Assembly: GCA_902528135.1 (NCBI GenBank)
Contig: CABZRS010000001.1
Coordinates: 1 to 64,000 of the forward strand
From: an uncultured Pelagibacteraceae bacterium
Lineage (GTDB): Bacteria; Pseudomonadota; Alphaproteobacteria; Pelagibacterales; Pelagibacteraceae
Reading direction: 5' to 3'
DNA: 64,000 nt
Every line of letters begins with the position of its first letter. The stretch's first letter is position 1. The notes beneath the pieces are model-generated. The model was not told the origin of the DNA. It was given only the letters and a program-made list of their open reading frames with translations, and did no database searches. Shown in pieces: positions 9,964-19,310 of the stretch. Position numbers and translations under genes: made by a program.

Positions 9964-10546
9964 CAACTCTAAGATCGTCTACTAGAAAAATACTTGTTAT
10001 TACATCTTGAACATCTAAAACTTGTCTAGCTTCCTTTGTCACCTGATCACGTTCTATTTTGTTCTGAGCTATACCATAGATATAAACTTTCTTTTTGTAG
10101 GTATCTATATTGTAGTTAACTGATTTAATTTTTTTGTTTTCCATCATAGCTACTCTTAGTTGTGATGTTATAAGTAAATCTTTTGCCGAGCGTTTAAAAT
10201 CAAATTTCTCTTTAATTTGTAAATCGTTATTAACAGATCTTGCTCCTTTAATTTCCCAAGCTAGCTTTGTCACTTTAAGTTTATCCTCAACTGAATTAAC
10301 TTTTCCAGTAAGGAATATTCTGCCATCAAGGATTTTTGTTTTAACTGAAATAATATAACTTTTATCAGTAGATAATAATTTTGCTCTTAAATTCTGTTGC
10401 ATAATTGAATCATCTATTTGCGTACCAAGACTTCTTGGATCTAGTGCAATAGAAACTCCAGTTCCTAAAACACCTGTTGAAGAATATCCAACACATCCTG
10501 TGAGTATTAAAAAACTAAATAAAATTATAATTTTTTTAATTTTCAT
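9953..10546 (-). CDS. BON-domain lipoprotein
   Basis: Lipobox ILTGC; two BON-like repeats (GRIFLTGKVNSVEDKLK; KKVYIYGIAQNKIERDQV). Confidence 0.85.
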   Translation of the reverse strand: MKIKKIIILFSFLILTGCVGYSSTGVLGTGVSIALDPRSLGTQIDDSIMQQNLRAKLLSTDKSYIISVKTKILDGRIFLTGKVNSVEDKLKVTKLAWEIKGARSVNNDLQIKEKFDFKRSAKDLLITSQLRVAMMENKKIKSVNYNIDTYKKKVYIYGIAQNKIERDQVTKEARQVLDVQDVITSIFLVDDLRVVKN

Positions 10547-11387
10547 TTTTTATTTCAAGGCAATAATTATAAATTATTTTTTTTGGAATTTCTTTATCTT
10601 CTGAAACTCTTTTTACAATATCTTTTATAGACATTTTTTTAATTAATTGATTAATTTTTTTCTTATCTGATTCTTCAAGTTCTTGTAAACTTAATTTTTC
10701 TTGTTTTGTCTCTGAAATAACAACAGTAATCTCTCCTTTTCTTGAGAAATTTATATTTGATAATTCTTTAACTGAAGTTCTGATATATTCTTCATGATAT
10801 TTTGTGATTTCTCTACAAATTATAATATCTCTGTTAAAAAAAAATTCTTTTATGTCATCAATTCTTTTATCAAGTTTATTTGGTGATATGAAAAATACAA
10901 TTGAACCTTCAATTAATGCCAAATTTTTAAATAATTTTTTAATTTGATTTTGTTTTTCTGGAAGAAATCCACAAAAATAAAAGTTATCAGAAAAACCGCT
11001 AATTGATATTGCAGCACTTACTGCAGATGCACCTGGAACTGGAAAAACATCAATTCTATTTTTTATGCATTCCTTAACAAGCATTCTTCCAGGGTCTGAA
11101 ACAGCTGGTGTTCCTGCATCAGAAAGTAAAGACACTATTTGATTTTTTTTTAGAAATTCCAATACTTTATCTAAATTTTTTTTTTCGTTAAATTTGTGAT
11201 TTGATATAAGTTTTTTATCTATTTCAAACTTCTGAAGTATTTTTTTTGTTACTCTTGTATCTTCACATAAAATTAAATCACTTTCTTGAAGAATTTTGAT
11301 AGCTCTGAAGGAAATATCACCCATATTTCCAATGGGTGTTGCAACACAATATAGCCCAGGTTTAAATTTATTGTTGTTTAAATTCAT
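10536..11387 (-). CDS. rsmI: 16S rRNA (cytidine-2'-O)-methyltransferase RsmI
   Basis: GLYCVATPIGNMGDISFRA, LCEDTRVTKKIL, LLSDAGTPAVSDPG, PGASAV. Confidence 0.96.
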   Translation of the reverse strand: MNLNNNKFKPGLYCVATPIGNMGDISFRAIKILQESDLILCEDTRVTKKILQKFEIDKKLISNHKFNEKKNLDKVLEFLKKNQIVSLLSDAGTPAVSDPGRMLVKECIKNRIDVFPVPGASAVSAAISISGFSDNFYFCGFLPEKQNQIKKLFKNLALIEGSIVFFISPNKLDKRIDDIKEFFFNRDIIICREITKYHEEYIRTSVKELSNINFSRKGEITVVISETKQEKLSLQELEESDKKKINQLIKKMSIKDIVKRVSEDKEIPKKIIYNYCLEIKNEN

Positions 11388-11423
11388 ATGAATTATTTAT
11401 TTTAATATATTATTAAAACTTAA

Positions 11424-12575
11424 ATGAACACTTTAAATAAATTACTTATATATTCTACTATTACTATTTGTATTTTTAGTCAGAATTTACATGCAACTGA
11501 AAAAATTAAGATTGGGCTAATTATTCCTCTAAGTGGAGATAATTTTCTAATTGGTGAAAAGATTATTAAATCAATTAGGATGGCTGTAAATAAAATAAAC
11601 GATGAAAGAATTGAGATTATTCCAAGAGATACAAAATCAAATCCTATTGATACACTAAGAGTATCTAAGGAACTGCATAGAAAAGGCGTAAGAATAATAA
11701 TTGGACCAGTATTTAACGAAAGCACTAAATACCTTGATGATCTAAAAGATATAACTTTTATATCTTTTACAAACAAATTAATTGGTAATCCAAAAAATGT
11801 CATCAGCGCAGGTGTTAATGCTATTTCACAATTACAAACAATAAAAAAATTTAATGAAAAGAATAATTTATCAAAGAGTATTTTTTTAATTCCAAGATCT
11901 CAATTTAAGAAAGAGATAGAGTTGGCAATAAATAAAACAAATATTAAACATAAAGAAGTATTCTATTATGATAGAGAGCCAACTAAACTTACTAAACAAA
12001 TTGAAGATTTAACAAAATATCAAACAAGAAAAAATAATCTAAGAGACGAAATTAAAAGGTTAGAAGGTTTATCGTTTAAAGACAAAGAGATAAAAATAGA
12101 AAGCCTAAAGAAAAGAGATACATTAGGAAAGATTAATTTTGACTCAGTAGTTATAGCTGATTTTGACGAAAACTTAAAAAGTGTTGCTACATCTCTTCTT
12201 TATACAGATGTTTCTTCAAAAAGAATTTCTTATATAACCTTGAATCAATGGTTTGATGAGAGTCTTTTAAAAGAAAATTCACTACATCCTATATATTTTC
12301 CTTCAATAAATAAAAGTAATTACGAGCTGTTTATGAATGATTTCAAAAATGCTTATGGTTTAGATGGAGATCAACTATCATTTTTAAGTTATGATTTAGT
12401 AGGATTATTATACTTTTTAATTTATGAGAATAATTTTAAAATTTCAAAAAAAATATTTTACAAAAAAAATAAATTTAAAGGAAAGATAGGAATTTTTGAG
12501 ATAAGCAAAAATACAATTACTCATCAACTAAACTTCTATAGCATTGAAGATAATAAATTTAAAAAAATCTTTTAA
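11424..12575 (+). CDS. LpoA-like penicillin-binding protein activator / periplasmic binding protein
   Basis: Signal peptide, then KIGLIIPLSGDNFLIGEKIIKSIRMAVN; divergent from rsmI as in yraL-yraM. Confidence 0.75.
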   Translation: MNTLNKLLIYSTITICIFSQNLHATEKIKIGLIIPLSGDNFLIGEKIIKSIRMAVNKINDERIEIIPRDTKSNPIDTLRVSKELHRKGVRIIIGPVFNESTKYLDDLKDITFISFTNKLIGNPKNVISAGVNAISQLQTIKKFNEKNNLSKSIFLIPRSQFKKEIELAINKTNIKHKEVFYYDREPTKLTKQIEDLTKYQTRKNNLRDEIKRLEGLSFKDKEIKIESLKKRDTLGKINFDSVVIADFDENLKSVATSLLYTDVSSKRISYITLNQWFDESLLKENSLHPIYFPSINKSNYELFMNDFKNAYGLDGDQLSFLSYDLVGLLYFLIYENNFKISKKIFYKKNKFKGKIGIFEISKNTITHQLNFYSIEDNKFKKIF

Positions 12576-12586
12576 TTTTTTTAAAT
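12557..12586. terminator. Candidate bidirectional terminator, perfect 12-bp inverted repeat
   Basis: ATTTAAAAAAAT (12557-12568) - CTTTTA - ATTTTTTTAAAT (12575-12586), lying across the overlapping 3' ends of two convergent genes. Confidence 0.5.
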
Positions 12587-13161
12587 GCAGCAGAGCGGTG
12601 ATCTATTTTATATTTTGTTTCAGGCTCCATTTCACCAAAAGTTAACCTTTTTCCCTTAGGAATAAAAATAGGATCATATCCAAAACCATTTTTTCCTTTT
12701 TTCAAATTAGATATCCTACCCTCTATTTTACCAATTTTACTTATAAATTTACCATTTGGCCAAAAAATAGTAAGAACACATATAAATCTTGCGCTCAATT
12801 TCTTTTTTTTCCAATCTTTATCTTTTTTAGATATTTCTCTGTAAACTTTTTTAATAGCAAAATTAAAATTTCTTTTTCTTCCTGACCAATCTGCTGAATA
12901 TACCCCTGGTGCTTTATCTAAGATATCAATCTCAATACCTGAGTCATCTGACATACAAATTTTGTTAGTTTTTGTTGAAAAATATTTTGCTTTTAAAAGA
13001 GAGTTTTGTTTGAATGTGGTTCCAGTTTCTTTTGGGCTAGGTATTTTAAAGTCCAAATTTGAATAAATTTTCAAACTTTGAGGCAGTAGATCGGCTATTT
13101 CTTTCAGTTTTCCTTTATTATTTGAGCCAATGAATATTTCTCTAATTTTTTTTTTAGGCAT
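12559..13161 (-). CDS. rdgB: Non-canonical purine NTP pyrophosphatase (RdgB/HAM1)
   Basis: IFIGSNNKGKLKEIADLL, SDDSGIEIDILDKAPGVYSADWSG, GFGYDPIFIP; start set at MPKKKIRE (13161). Confidence 0.94.
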   Translation of the reverse strand: MPKKKIREIFIGSNNKGKLKEIADLLPQSLKIYSNLDFKIPSPKETGTTFKQNSLLKAKYFSTKTNKICMSDDSGIEIDILDKAPGVYSADWSGRKRNFNFAIKKVYREISKKDKDWKKKKLSARFICVLTIFWPNGKFISKIGKIEGRISNLKKGKNGFGYDPIFIPKGKRLTFGEMEPETKYKIDHRSAAFKKIKRFF

Positions 13162-13196
13162 CTGGAAATTATACTTTTTCTTACCATATAAACAAT

Positions 13197-13847
13197 ATGG
13201 ACAATGAAGAATTAAAAGAAAACATAGATGGAAGCACAGCTGAAGATGCTGAATTAAATAATCAATCAACGGAAAATGATGATGTAGATCAAAAAAATCA
13301 AGATAAGAAATTAGAGTCCGAAAAAAAAAAGGAAGAAAAACTTACCCCAGAAGAAGAGCTAGAAACACTCAAAGATAAATTAGCAAGAACATTCGCTGAG
13401 ATGGAAAATCAGAGAAGAAGGTTTGAAAAGGAAAAAGAAGACGCTTATGAATATGGTGGCTACTCTTTTGCTAAAGAGGCACTCAATTTGTTAGACAATC
13501 TTGAAAGATCCAAAGCTGTATTGGAAAATGATGAAAAATTAAAGGACACAGATGCACTTAAAAAAATCATAGAACATTTAGATATTATAAATAGTGATAT
13601 GCTCTCAATATTCAAAAAAAATAATATTGAACCTGTTAAATCAATTAATGAAAAACTTGACCCAAATCTCCATCAAGCGATGATGGAAATTGAGGATGAT
13701 GCAAAAGAACCTGGAACTATCGTTCAAGAAATACAAAAAGGATTTATGATGAAAGACAGATTATTGAGACCTTCTTTAGTAGGTGTTTCAAAGAAAAAAG
13801 TAATAGAGGAAGAAAAAGAAGACCCCAAAGATGAAAAAAACCAATAA
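13197..13847 (+). CDS. grpE: Nucleotide exchange factor GrpE
   Basis: AEMENQRRRFEKEKEDAYEYG; LDPNLHQAMMEI; upstream of dnaK. Confidence 0.95.
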   Translation: MDNEELKENIDGSTAEDAELNNQSTENDDVDQKNQDKKLESEKKKEEKLTPEEELETLKDKLARTFAEMENQRRRFEKEKEDAYEYGGYSFAKEALNLLDNLERSKAVLENDEKLKDTDALKKIIEHLDIINSDMLSIFKKNNIEPVKSINEKLDPNLHQAMMEIEDDAKEPGTIVQEIQKGFMMKDRLLRPSLVGVSKKKVIEEEKEDPKDEKNQ

Positions 13848-13923
13848 AATCAACCAAAATTTAAATTTTGTAAACGGTTGTAGTCTATCAATTAGCACTT
13901 ATATGACGGTTAGGAATTAAATA

Positions 13924-15843
13924 ATGAGCAAAGTAATAGGAATAGATTTAGGAACGACAAACTCTTGCGTAGCTGTAATGGAAGGTACACAAGCAAAAGT
14001 TTTGGAAAATGCTGAGGGTGCGAGAACAACCCCTTCTGTAGTTGCATTTTCTGACAATGATGAGAAATTAATTGGGCAACCTGCAAAAAGACAGGCAGTA
14101 ACTAATCCAGAAAATACAATATTTGCCGTTAAAAGGTTAATTGGAAGAAATTTTGATGATCCTACTGTTAAAAAAGATGTTGAAACTGCACCTTTTAAAA
14201 TTGTTAACTCAGATAAAGGTGATGCTTGGATAGAAGCTAAGGGTAATAAATATTCGCCCTCCCAAATTTCTGCTTTTACACTTCAAAAAATGAAAGAGAC
14301 TGCTGAAAAATATTTAGGGCAAGAGGTTTCTCAAGCTGTAATAACTGTTCCAGCTTATTTTAATGATGCTCAAAGACAAGCAACTAAAGATGCTGGTAAA
14401 ATAGCAGGTTTAGAAGTTTTAAGAATTATTAACGAACCAACTGCAGCATCACTTGCGTATGGATTAGATAAAAAAACAAACAATAAAATTGCTGTTTATG
14501 ATTTAGGTGGAGGTACTTTTGATGTATCAATTCTTGAGTTGGGAGATGGAGTATTTGAGGTTAAATCAACGAATGGGGATACTTTCCTAGGTGGTGAAGA
14601 CTTTGATAATACGATTGTTGATTACCTATTAACTGAATTTAAAAAAGAAAATGGTATTGATTTAAAATCAGATAAATTAGCATTACAAAGACTTAAAGAA
14701 GCTGCAGAAAAAGCAAAAATTGAATTATCATCTGCTGCTCAAACTGAAATAAATTTACCATTTATTACAGCTGACAAAACTGGTCCAAAACATATTAATA
14801 TGAAAATGACCAGAGCAAAACTTGAGGCTCTTGTTGAAGATCTTATTTCTAGAACTATTCCGCCTTGTGAAACAGCTCTTAAAGATGCTGGTTTAAGTGC
14901 GAGCGAAATCGATGAAATAATACTTGTTGGTGGAATGACTAGAATGCCAAAAGTAATAGAGGAAGTCAAAAATTTCTTTGGAAAAGAACCAAACAAATCT
15001 GTAAATCCTGATGAAGTTGTTGCAATGGGTGCTGCTATTCAAGCAGGAGTACTACAAGGAGACGTTAAAGACGTACTATTGTTAGATGTTACACCACTAT
15101 CGCTAGGAATAGAAACTTTAGGTGGAGTTTCAACTAAGTTGATAGAAAAGAATACAACAATACCAACTAAAAAAAGTCAGGTTTTCTCAACAGCGGAAGA
15201 TAACCAACCTGCAGTTTCAATTAGAGTTTTACAAGGTGAAAGAGATATGGCTTCAGATAATAAGGTTTTAGGTAATTTTGAACTAGTGGGTATAGCTCCA
15301 GCTCCTAGAGGAGTTCCTCAAATTGAAGTTACATTCGATATTGATGCTAATGGAATAGTTAATGTTTCCGCAAAAGATAAAGGGACTGGTAAAGAACAAA
15401 AAATTCAAATTCAGGCATCAGGTGGTTTAAGTGATGAAGAAATAAACCAAATGGTTAAAGATGCTGAAACAAATAAAGAAGCTGACAAAAAGAAAAGAGA
15501 AGCTGTAGATGCAAGAAATCAAGCTGACACTCTGCTACATTCTACTGAAAAGAACTTGAAAGAACATGGTGGTAAAGTTTCTGATGCAGATAAAAAGGCT
15601 ATTGAAGATGCATCAGCAAATGTAAGAAATGCATTAAAAGGAACTGATGTTGAAGAAATAAAAAAGAAAACTCAAGATTTGGTTCAAGCTTCAATGAAAC
15701 TAGGAGAAGCTATTTACAAATCACAACAAAGTACAAAACCTGGTGATGCACCTAAAGATGCAAAAGATGAAGGGAAAAAAGACGATAATGTTGTTGATGC
15801 AGACTTTGAAGAAGTAAAAGACGATAAAGAAAAAAGCGCCTAA
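13924..15843 (+). CDS. dnaK: Chaperone DnaK
   Basis: [18 protein letters not shown], full-length Hsp70. Confidence 0.99.
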   Translation: MSKVIGIDLGTTNSCVAVMEGTQAKVLENAEGARTTPSVVAFSDNDEKLIGQPAKRQAVTNPENTIFAVKRLIGRNFDDPTVKKDVETAPFKIVNSDKGDAWIEAKGNKYSPSQISAFTLQKMKETAEKYLGQEVSQAVITVPAYFNDAQRQATKDAGKIAGLEVLRIINEPTAASLAYGLDKKTNNKIAVYDLGGGTFDVSILELGDGVFEVKSTNGDTFLGGEDFDNTIVDYLLTEFKKENGIDLKSDKLALQRLKEAAEKAKIELSSAAQTEINLPFITADKTGPKHINMKMTRAKLEALVEDLISRTIPPCETALKDAGLSASEIDEIILVGGMTRMPKVIEEVKNFFGKEPNKSVNPDEVVAMGAAIQAGVLQGDVKDVLLLDVTPLSLGIETLGGVSTKLIEKNTTIPTKKSQVFSTAEDNQPAVSIRVLQGERDMASDNKVLGNFELVGIAPAPRGVPQIEVTFDIDANGIVNVSAKDKGTGKEQKIQIQASGGLSDEEINQMVKDAETNKEADKKKREAVDARNQADTLLHSTEKNLKEHGGKVSDADKKAIEDASANVRNALKGTDVEEIKKKTQDLVQASMKLGEAIYKSQQSTKPGDAPKDAKDEGKKDDNVVDADFEEVKDDKEKSA

Positions 15844-15871
15844 ACTATCAACCATTTGTCTGTAACTAGTT

Positions 15872-17002
15872 ATGGCAAAAAGAGATTACTACGATGTCTT
15901 GGGTGTTAATAAAAGTGCTAGTTCAGATCAAATAAAAGCCGCATACAGAAAGCAAGCAGTAAAATATCATCCTGATAAAAATAAAGGCGATAAAGGAGCT
16001 GAAGAGAAATTCAAAGAAGCTTCTGAAGCCTATCATGTTCTATCAAACTCAGAACGAAAACAAAATTACGATAACTTTGGACATGCTGCATTTGAAAATG
16101 GTGGAGGAGGTGGAAGAGGTGGTTTTGGAAACTTTGACTTTTCTGGCTCATTTTCAGATATTTTTGAGGACTTTTTTGGTGAAGGTTTTGGTGGGGGCGG
16201 GAGAAGGTCAAGAAGATCTAACAACCGTGGCTCTGACTTAAGATATGACCTCTCTATTAGCTTAGAAGAAGCTTATACAGGGAAAAAACAGGATATTAAA
16301 TTCTCAACATCAGATAGATGTGATACTTGCAGTGGTTCAGGCTCAAAACCTGGACAAAGCGCAAGTGCATGTTCTATGTGTGGAGGACACGGACAAGTAC
16401 GTTCTAGCCAAGGTTTTTTCACTGTTCAGCAAACATGCCCTCAATGTGCTGGTTCAGGCGAACAAATTACTGATCCTTGTACAAGTTGTAGAGGTCAAGG
16501 TAAAAAGCAAGTAAGTAAGCGCCTTTCTGTTACAATTCCAAAAGGAGTAGATGATGGAACTAGAATTAGATTATCCGGTAAAGGGGAAGCAGGTTCAAGG
16601 GGAGCTAGTAATGGTGATCTATATTTATTTATAAATGTAAATTCTCATGAACTTTTCAAAAGATCAGAAGAAAACTTATTTTTTGAATGCCCAATTTCCA
16701 TTGCAGATGCAGCACTTGGAACTGAATTAAAAATACCAACAATAGATGGTGGAAAAGCTAAAATAAAAATTCCTGCTGGAACACAAAGTGGAAAACAGTT
16801 TAGGTTGAGAGAAAAAGGAATGCCATTAATGAGAGGAAATGACTATGGAGACCTTTATGTACAAGTGAATACTGAAGTGCCAGTGTCGTTGAATAAAGAA
16901 CAAAAAGAATTACTTGAAAAATTTAGAGAAATTGAAAATGAAAAGTCCAATCCTAGTATTAAAAAATTCTTTAAAAAAGCAAAAAGTTTTTGGAAAAATT
17001 AA
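15872..17002 (+). CDS. dnaJ: Chaperone DnaJ
   Basis: J-domain with HPD, G/F region, four CxxCxGxG repeats. Confidence 0.99.
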   Translation: MAKRDYYDVLGVNKSASSDQIKAAYRKQAVKYHPDKNKGDKGAEEKFKEASEAYHVLSNSERKQNYDNFGHAAFENGGGGGRGGFGNFDFSGSFSDIFEDFFGEGFGGGGRRSRRSNNRGSDLRYDLSISLEEAYTGKKQDIKFSTSDRCDTCSGSGSKPGQSASACSMCGGHGQVRSSQGFFTVQQTCPQCAGSGEQITDPCTSCRGQGKKQVSKRLSVTIPKGVDDGTRIRLSGKGEAGSRGASNGDLYLFINVNSHELFKRSEENLFFECPISIADAALGTELKIPTIDGGKAKIKIPAGTQSGKQFRLREKGMPLMRGNDYGDLYVQVNTEVPVSLNKEQKELLEKFREIENEKSNPSIKKFFKKAKSFWKN

Positions 17003-17104
17003 ATGAAAAAAAAAATTAAATATACAATTTTTGGAATTATTTACGTTTTGGCTATTCTAATTCTTGGTGCCTATTTTTATAAAGAGGGAATTGGTATAAT
17101 CTAG
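17003..17104 (+). CDS. 33-aa single-TM small protein
   Basis: ATG abuts the dnaJ stop; MKKKIKYTIFGIIYVLAILILGAYFYKEGIGII*; not in ORF track (too short). Confidence 0.55.
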   Translation: MKKKIKYTIFGIIYVLAILILGAYFYKEGIGII

Positions 17105-17119
17105 CACTTTAAAGTTTCA

Positions 17120-18577
17120 ATGATGAATAAGATAGTCTGGTTTAGATATGATCTAAGAGTTTATGAAAATAGTGCTTTTGCTCAGGCAATAAAAGATGGA
17201 AATGTTCTTCCTATTTTTATTTTTGATAAACAACTTTTTAAATTAGAGACATCAAGCTCTATTCATTTGAGATTTATAAAAGACTGCTTAAATGATCTTA
17301 AAGAAAAGTTAAAAAAAAAATATAATTCAAATTTATCTATTTATTACGGTAACACTAAAGACATATTAAAATATTTAATACAGGAATATTCTATTAATAA
17401 AATTTACTCAAATGTAATTTTTAAACATAAATATTTAATGGATTTGGATAAAAATTGTGAAGATTTATTTAATGACCTAAAAATAAAATGGATACAGACA
17501 AACCAATTTGGGATTGATTTAAATCATAGAAAGAGATTTAAATGGGCTTACAATTGGAATGAATTTATTCAGTCTGATGAAAAATCTTATAAGTTTAACT
17601 GTAAATTTATAAACATTAATAATAATTTTGATTTCAAAGACGTAAAAACAAATAAAATCAATGGAAAATTAATGCAACCCGGTGGAAGAGATAAGGCAAT
17701 TAAACTATTAGATAGCTTTATTGAGACAAGGTCTGAGAATTATCAGAAAGAAATGTCATCTCCAGTAAGTGGGGAAATTGCCTGCTCCAGGTTAAGTCCA
17801 CATATCACTTATGGAACAATATCTTTAAAAGAAATCCATAGAAAAATTACAGATAAACTAAAAACAGTTTGTGCAATTAATAAAAGAAAATCACTCGTAG
17901 CTTTTAAAAGTCGTCTTGCTTGGCACTGCCATTTTATTCAAAAACTGTATGATGAACCAGAAATTGAGTATAAGAATTTAAATAGCGCTTTTGATGTATT
18001 GAGAAAAGATTTTAATGAAAAATATTATGAAGCTTGGAGAACAGGTTTTACTGGCTATCCATTTATTGACGCTTGTATGAGATATTTAGAACAAAATGGT
18101 TGGATCAATTTTAGAATGAGGGCTATGTTGGTTTCATTTGCATCTTATCAATTGTGGTTAGACTGGAAACAAACCTCTAAACATCTTGCAAAATTATTTA
18201 CTGATTATGAGCCTGGGATACATTATTCTCAATTTCAAATGCAGTCTGGAACTACAGGAATTAATTCGATTAGAATTTATAACCCAATTAAACAATCATT
18301 AGATCAAGACCCAAATGGAGATTTTATAAAAAAATGGGTACCAGAGTTAAAAAATATTCAAGGTAAATTAATACACGAGCCTTGGAAACTAACTTATATT
18401 GATCAAAAAAGTATAAATTTTGAATTAGGAAAAGATTATCCATTACCAATTGTTAATAATCAACAAACAACCAGAATTGCTAGAGACGAAATATGGAAAG
18501 TGAAAAAATCAAACCAAGCTAAAGAATTGTCGAAGTTAATAATTCAAAAACATGCAAGTTTAAGTTCCAGAAGATAA
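17120..18577 (+). CDS. phrB: Deoxyribodipyrimidine photolyase/cryptochrome family
   Basis: IVWFRYDLRVYEN, TGFTGYPFIDACMRYLEQNGWINFRMRAMLVSF. Confidence 0.95.
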   Translation: MMNKIVWFRYDLRVYENSAFAQAIKDGNVLPIFIFDKQLFKLETSSSIHLRFIKDCLNDLKEKLKKKYNSNLSIYYGNTKDILKYLIQEYSINKIYSNVIFKHKYLMDLDKNCEDLFNDLKIKWIQTNQFGIDLNHRKRFKWAYNWNEFIQSDEKSYKFNCKFININNNFDFKDVKTNKINGKLMQPGGRDKAIKLLDSFIETRSENYQKEMSSPVSGEIACSRLSPHITYGTISLKEIHRKITDKLKTVCAINKRKSLVAFKSRLAWHCHFIQKLYDEPEIEYKNLNSAFDVLRKDFNEKYYEAWRTGFTGYPFIDACMRYLEQNGWINFRMRAMLVSFASYQLWLDWKQTSKHLAKLFTDYEPGIHYSQFQMQSGTTGINSIRIYNPIKQSLDQDPNGDFIKKWVPELKNIQGKLIHEPWKLTYIDQKSINFELGKDYPLPIVNNQQTTRIARDEIWKVKKSNQAKELSKLIIQKHASLSSRR

Positions 18578-19309
18578 TTAATCTCTTGCCATTTTAATAA
18601 AAATATCACCCATACCACCTTGAACCTGTTCTAATGGTGCATTATTTCTTAATTCACAATAGCGTCCTGTGTATTCATCTTTATCTATGGCTGCAATACT
18701 CTGTTCATTGCATTTTGATGAATTATGTAAAAGACCAATAACAAGTCTATTATCTATTGAAACAACTTGGTTATTGTCCAGATTGTCTCCGTTGCAGAAA
18801 TAATTTCTATTTACTTCTCTAGGAAAATCTTTTTTTCCACATGGGTTTTTAATAGTTAGGACAGAAAATTCTTTTTCTCCATCTAAGAATTTATATTTCA
18901 TGTTTTTAACTTGAGAATATTTCATTAAATCACATGAGCATGGAAAACAGCATTTATAGTAAAAACCGCATATTTTATCACTATTTTCTGAGCTTTTTAA
19001 ATAAATAAAATCTGGTTTACTGTTTGGAGATATTAAAGAACCCGAAACAGCGCAATATAATTTATTATATTCTATAAAATCTTGATGAGTAATTTTTTTA
19101 TCTAAAATATGTTTAAAAAATTTTGGACCAGCGGCATTTCTATTTTGATCAGGAAAAATCTTTATCCAATCTTTAGCAAGATCCTCATAGTAATTAAAGT
19201 CTTTTGAATACAATGGTTTTATAAAACAAAAAGTAGTTATTAGAAAAAAAATAAAAATAGTTTTTAAAAATTTATATTTTTTACTTTTTATAATAATTAT
19301 ATCTATCAT
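18578..19309 (-). CDS. Secreted Cys-rich protein of unknown function
   Basis: N-terminal signal/TM segment; CGFYYKCCFPCSCDL cluster; 1 bp after the FG-GAP gene. Confidence 0.75.
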   Translation of the reverse strand: MIDIIIIKSKKYKFLKTIFIFFLITTFCFIKPLYSKDFNYYEDLAKDWIKIFPDQNRNAAGPKFFKHILDKKITHQDFIEYNKLYCAVSGSLISPNSKPDFIYLKSSENSDKICGFYYKCCFPCSCDLMKYSQVKNMKYKFLDGEKEFSVLTIKNPCGKKDFPREVNRNYFCNGDNLDNNQVVSIDNRLVIGLLHNSSKCNEQSIAAIDKDEYTGRYCELRNNAPLEQVQGGMGDIFIKMARD

Positions 19310-19310
19310 A

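Noticed and set aside
13162-13269. N-terminal extension of rdgB in the ORF track
   Set aside because: Overlaps grpE antisense; MPKKKIREIFIGSNNKGK at 13161 is the natural start
13894-13923. Full CIRCE operator before dnaK
   Set aside because: Only a left-arm-like ATTAGCACTT is present; the GAGTGCTAA right arm is missing
16011-16514. Small ORFs overlapping dnaJ (16011-16211 -, 16035-16241 +, 16320-16514 +)
   Set aside because: Alternative-frame shadows of the dnaJ Gly/Cys-rich repeats; no recognisable product
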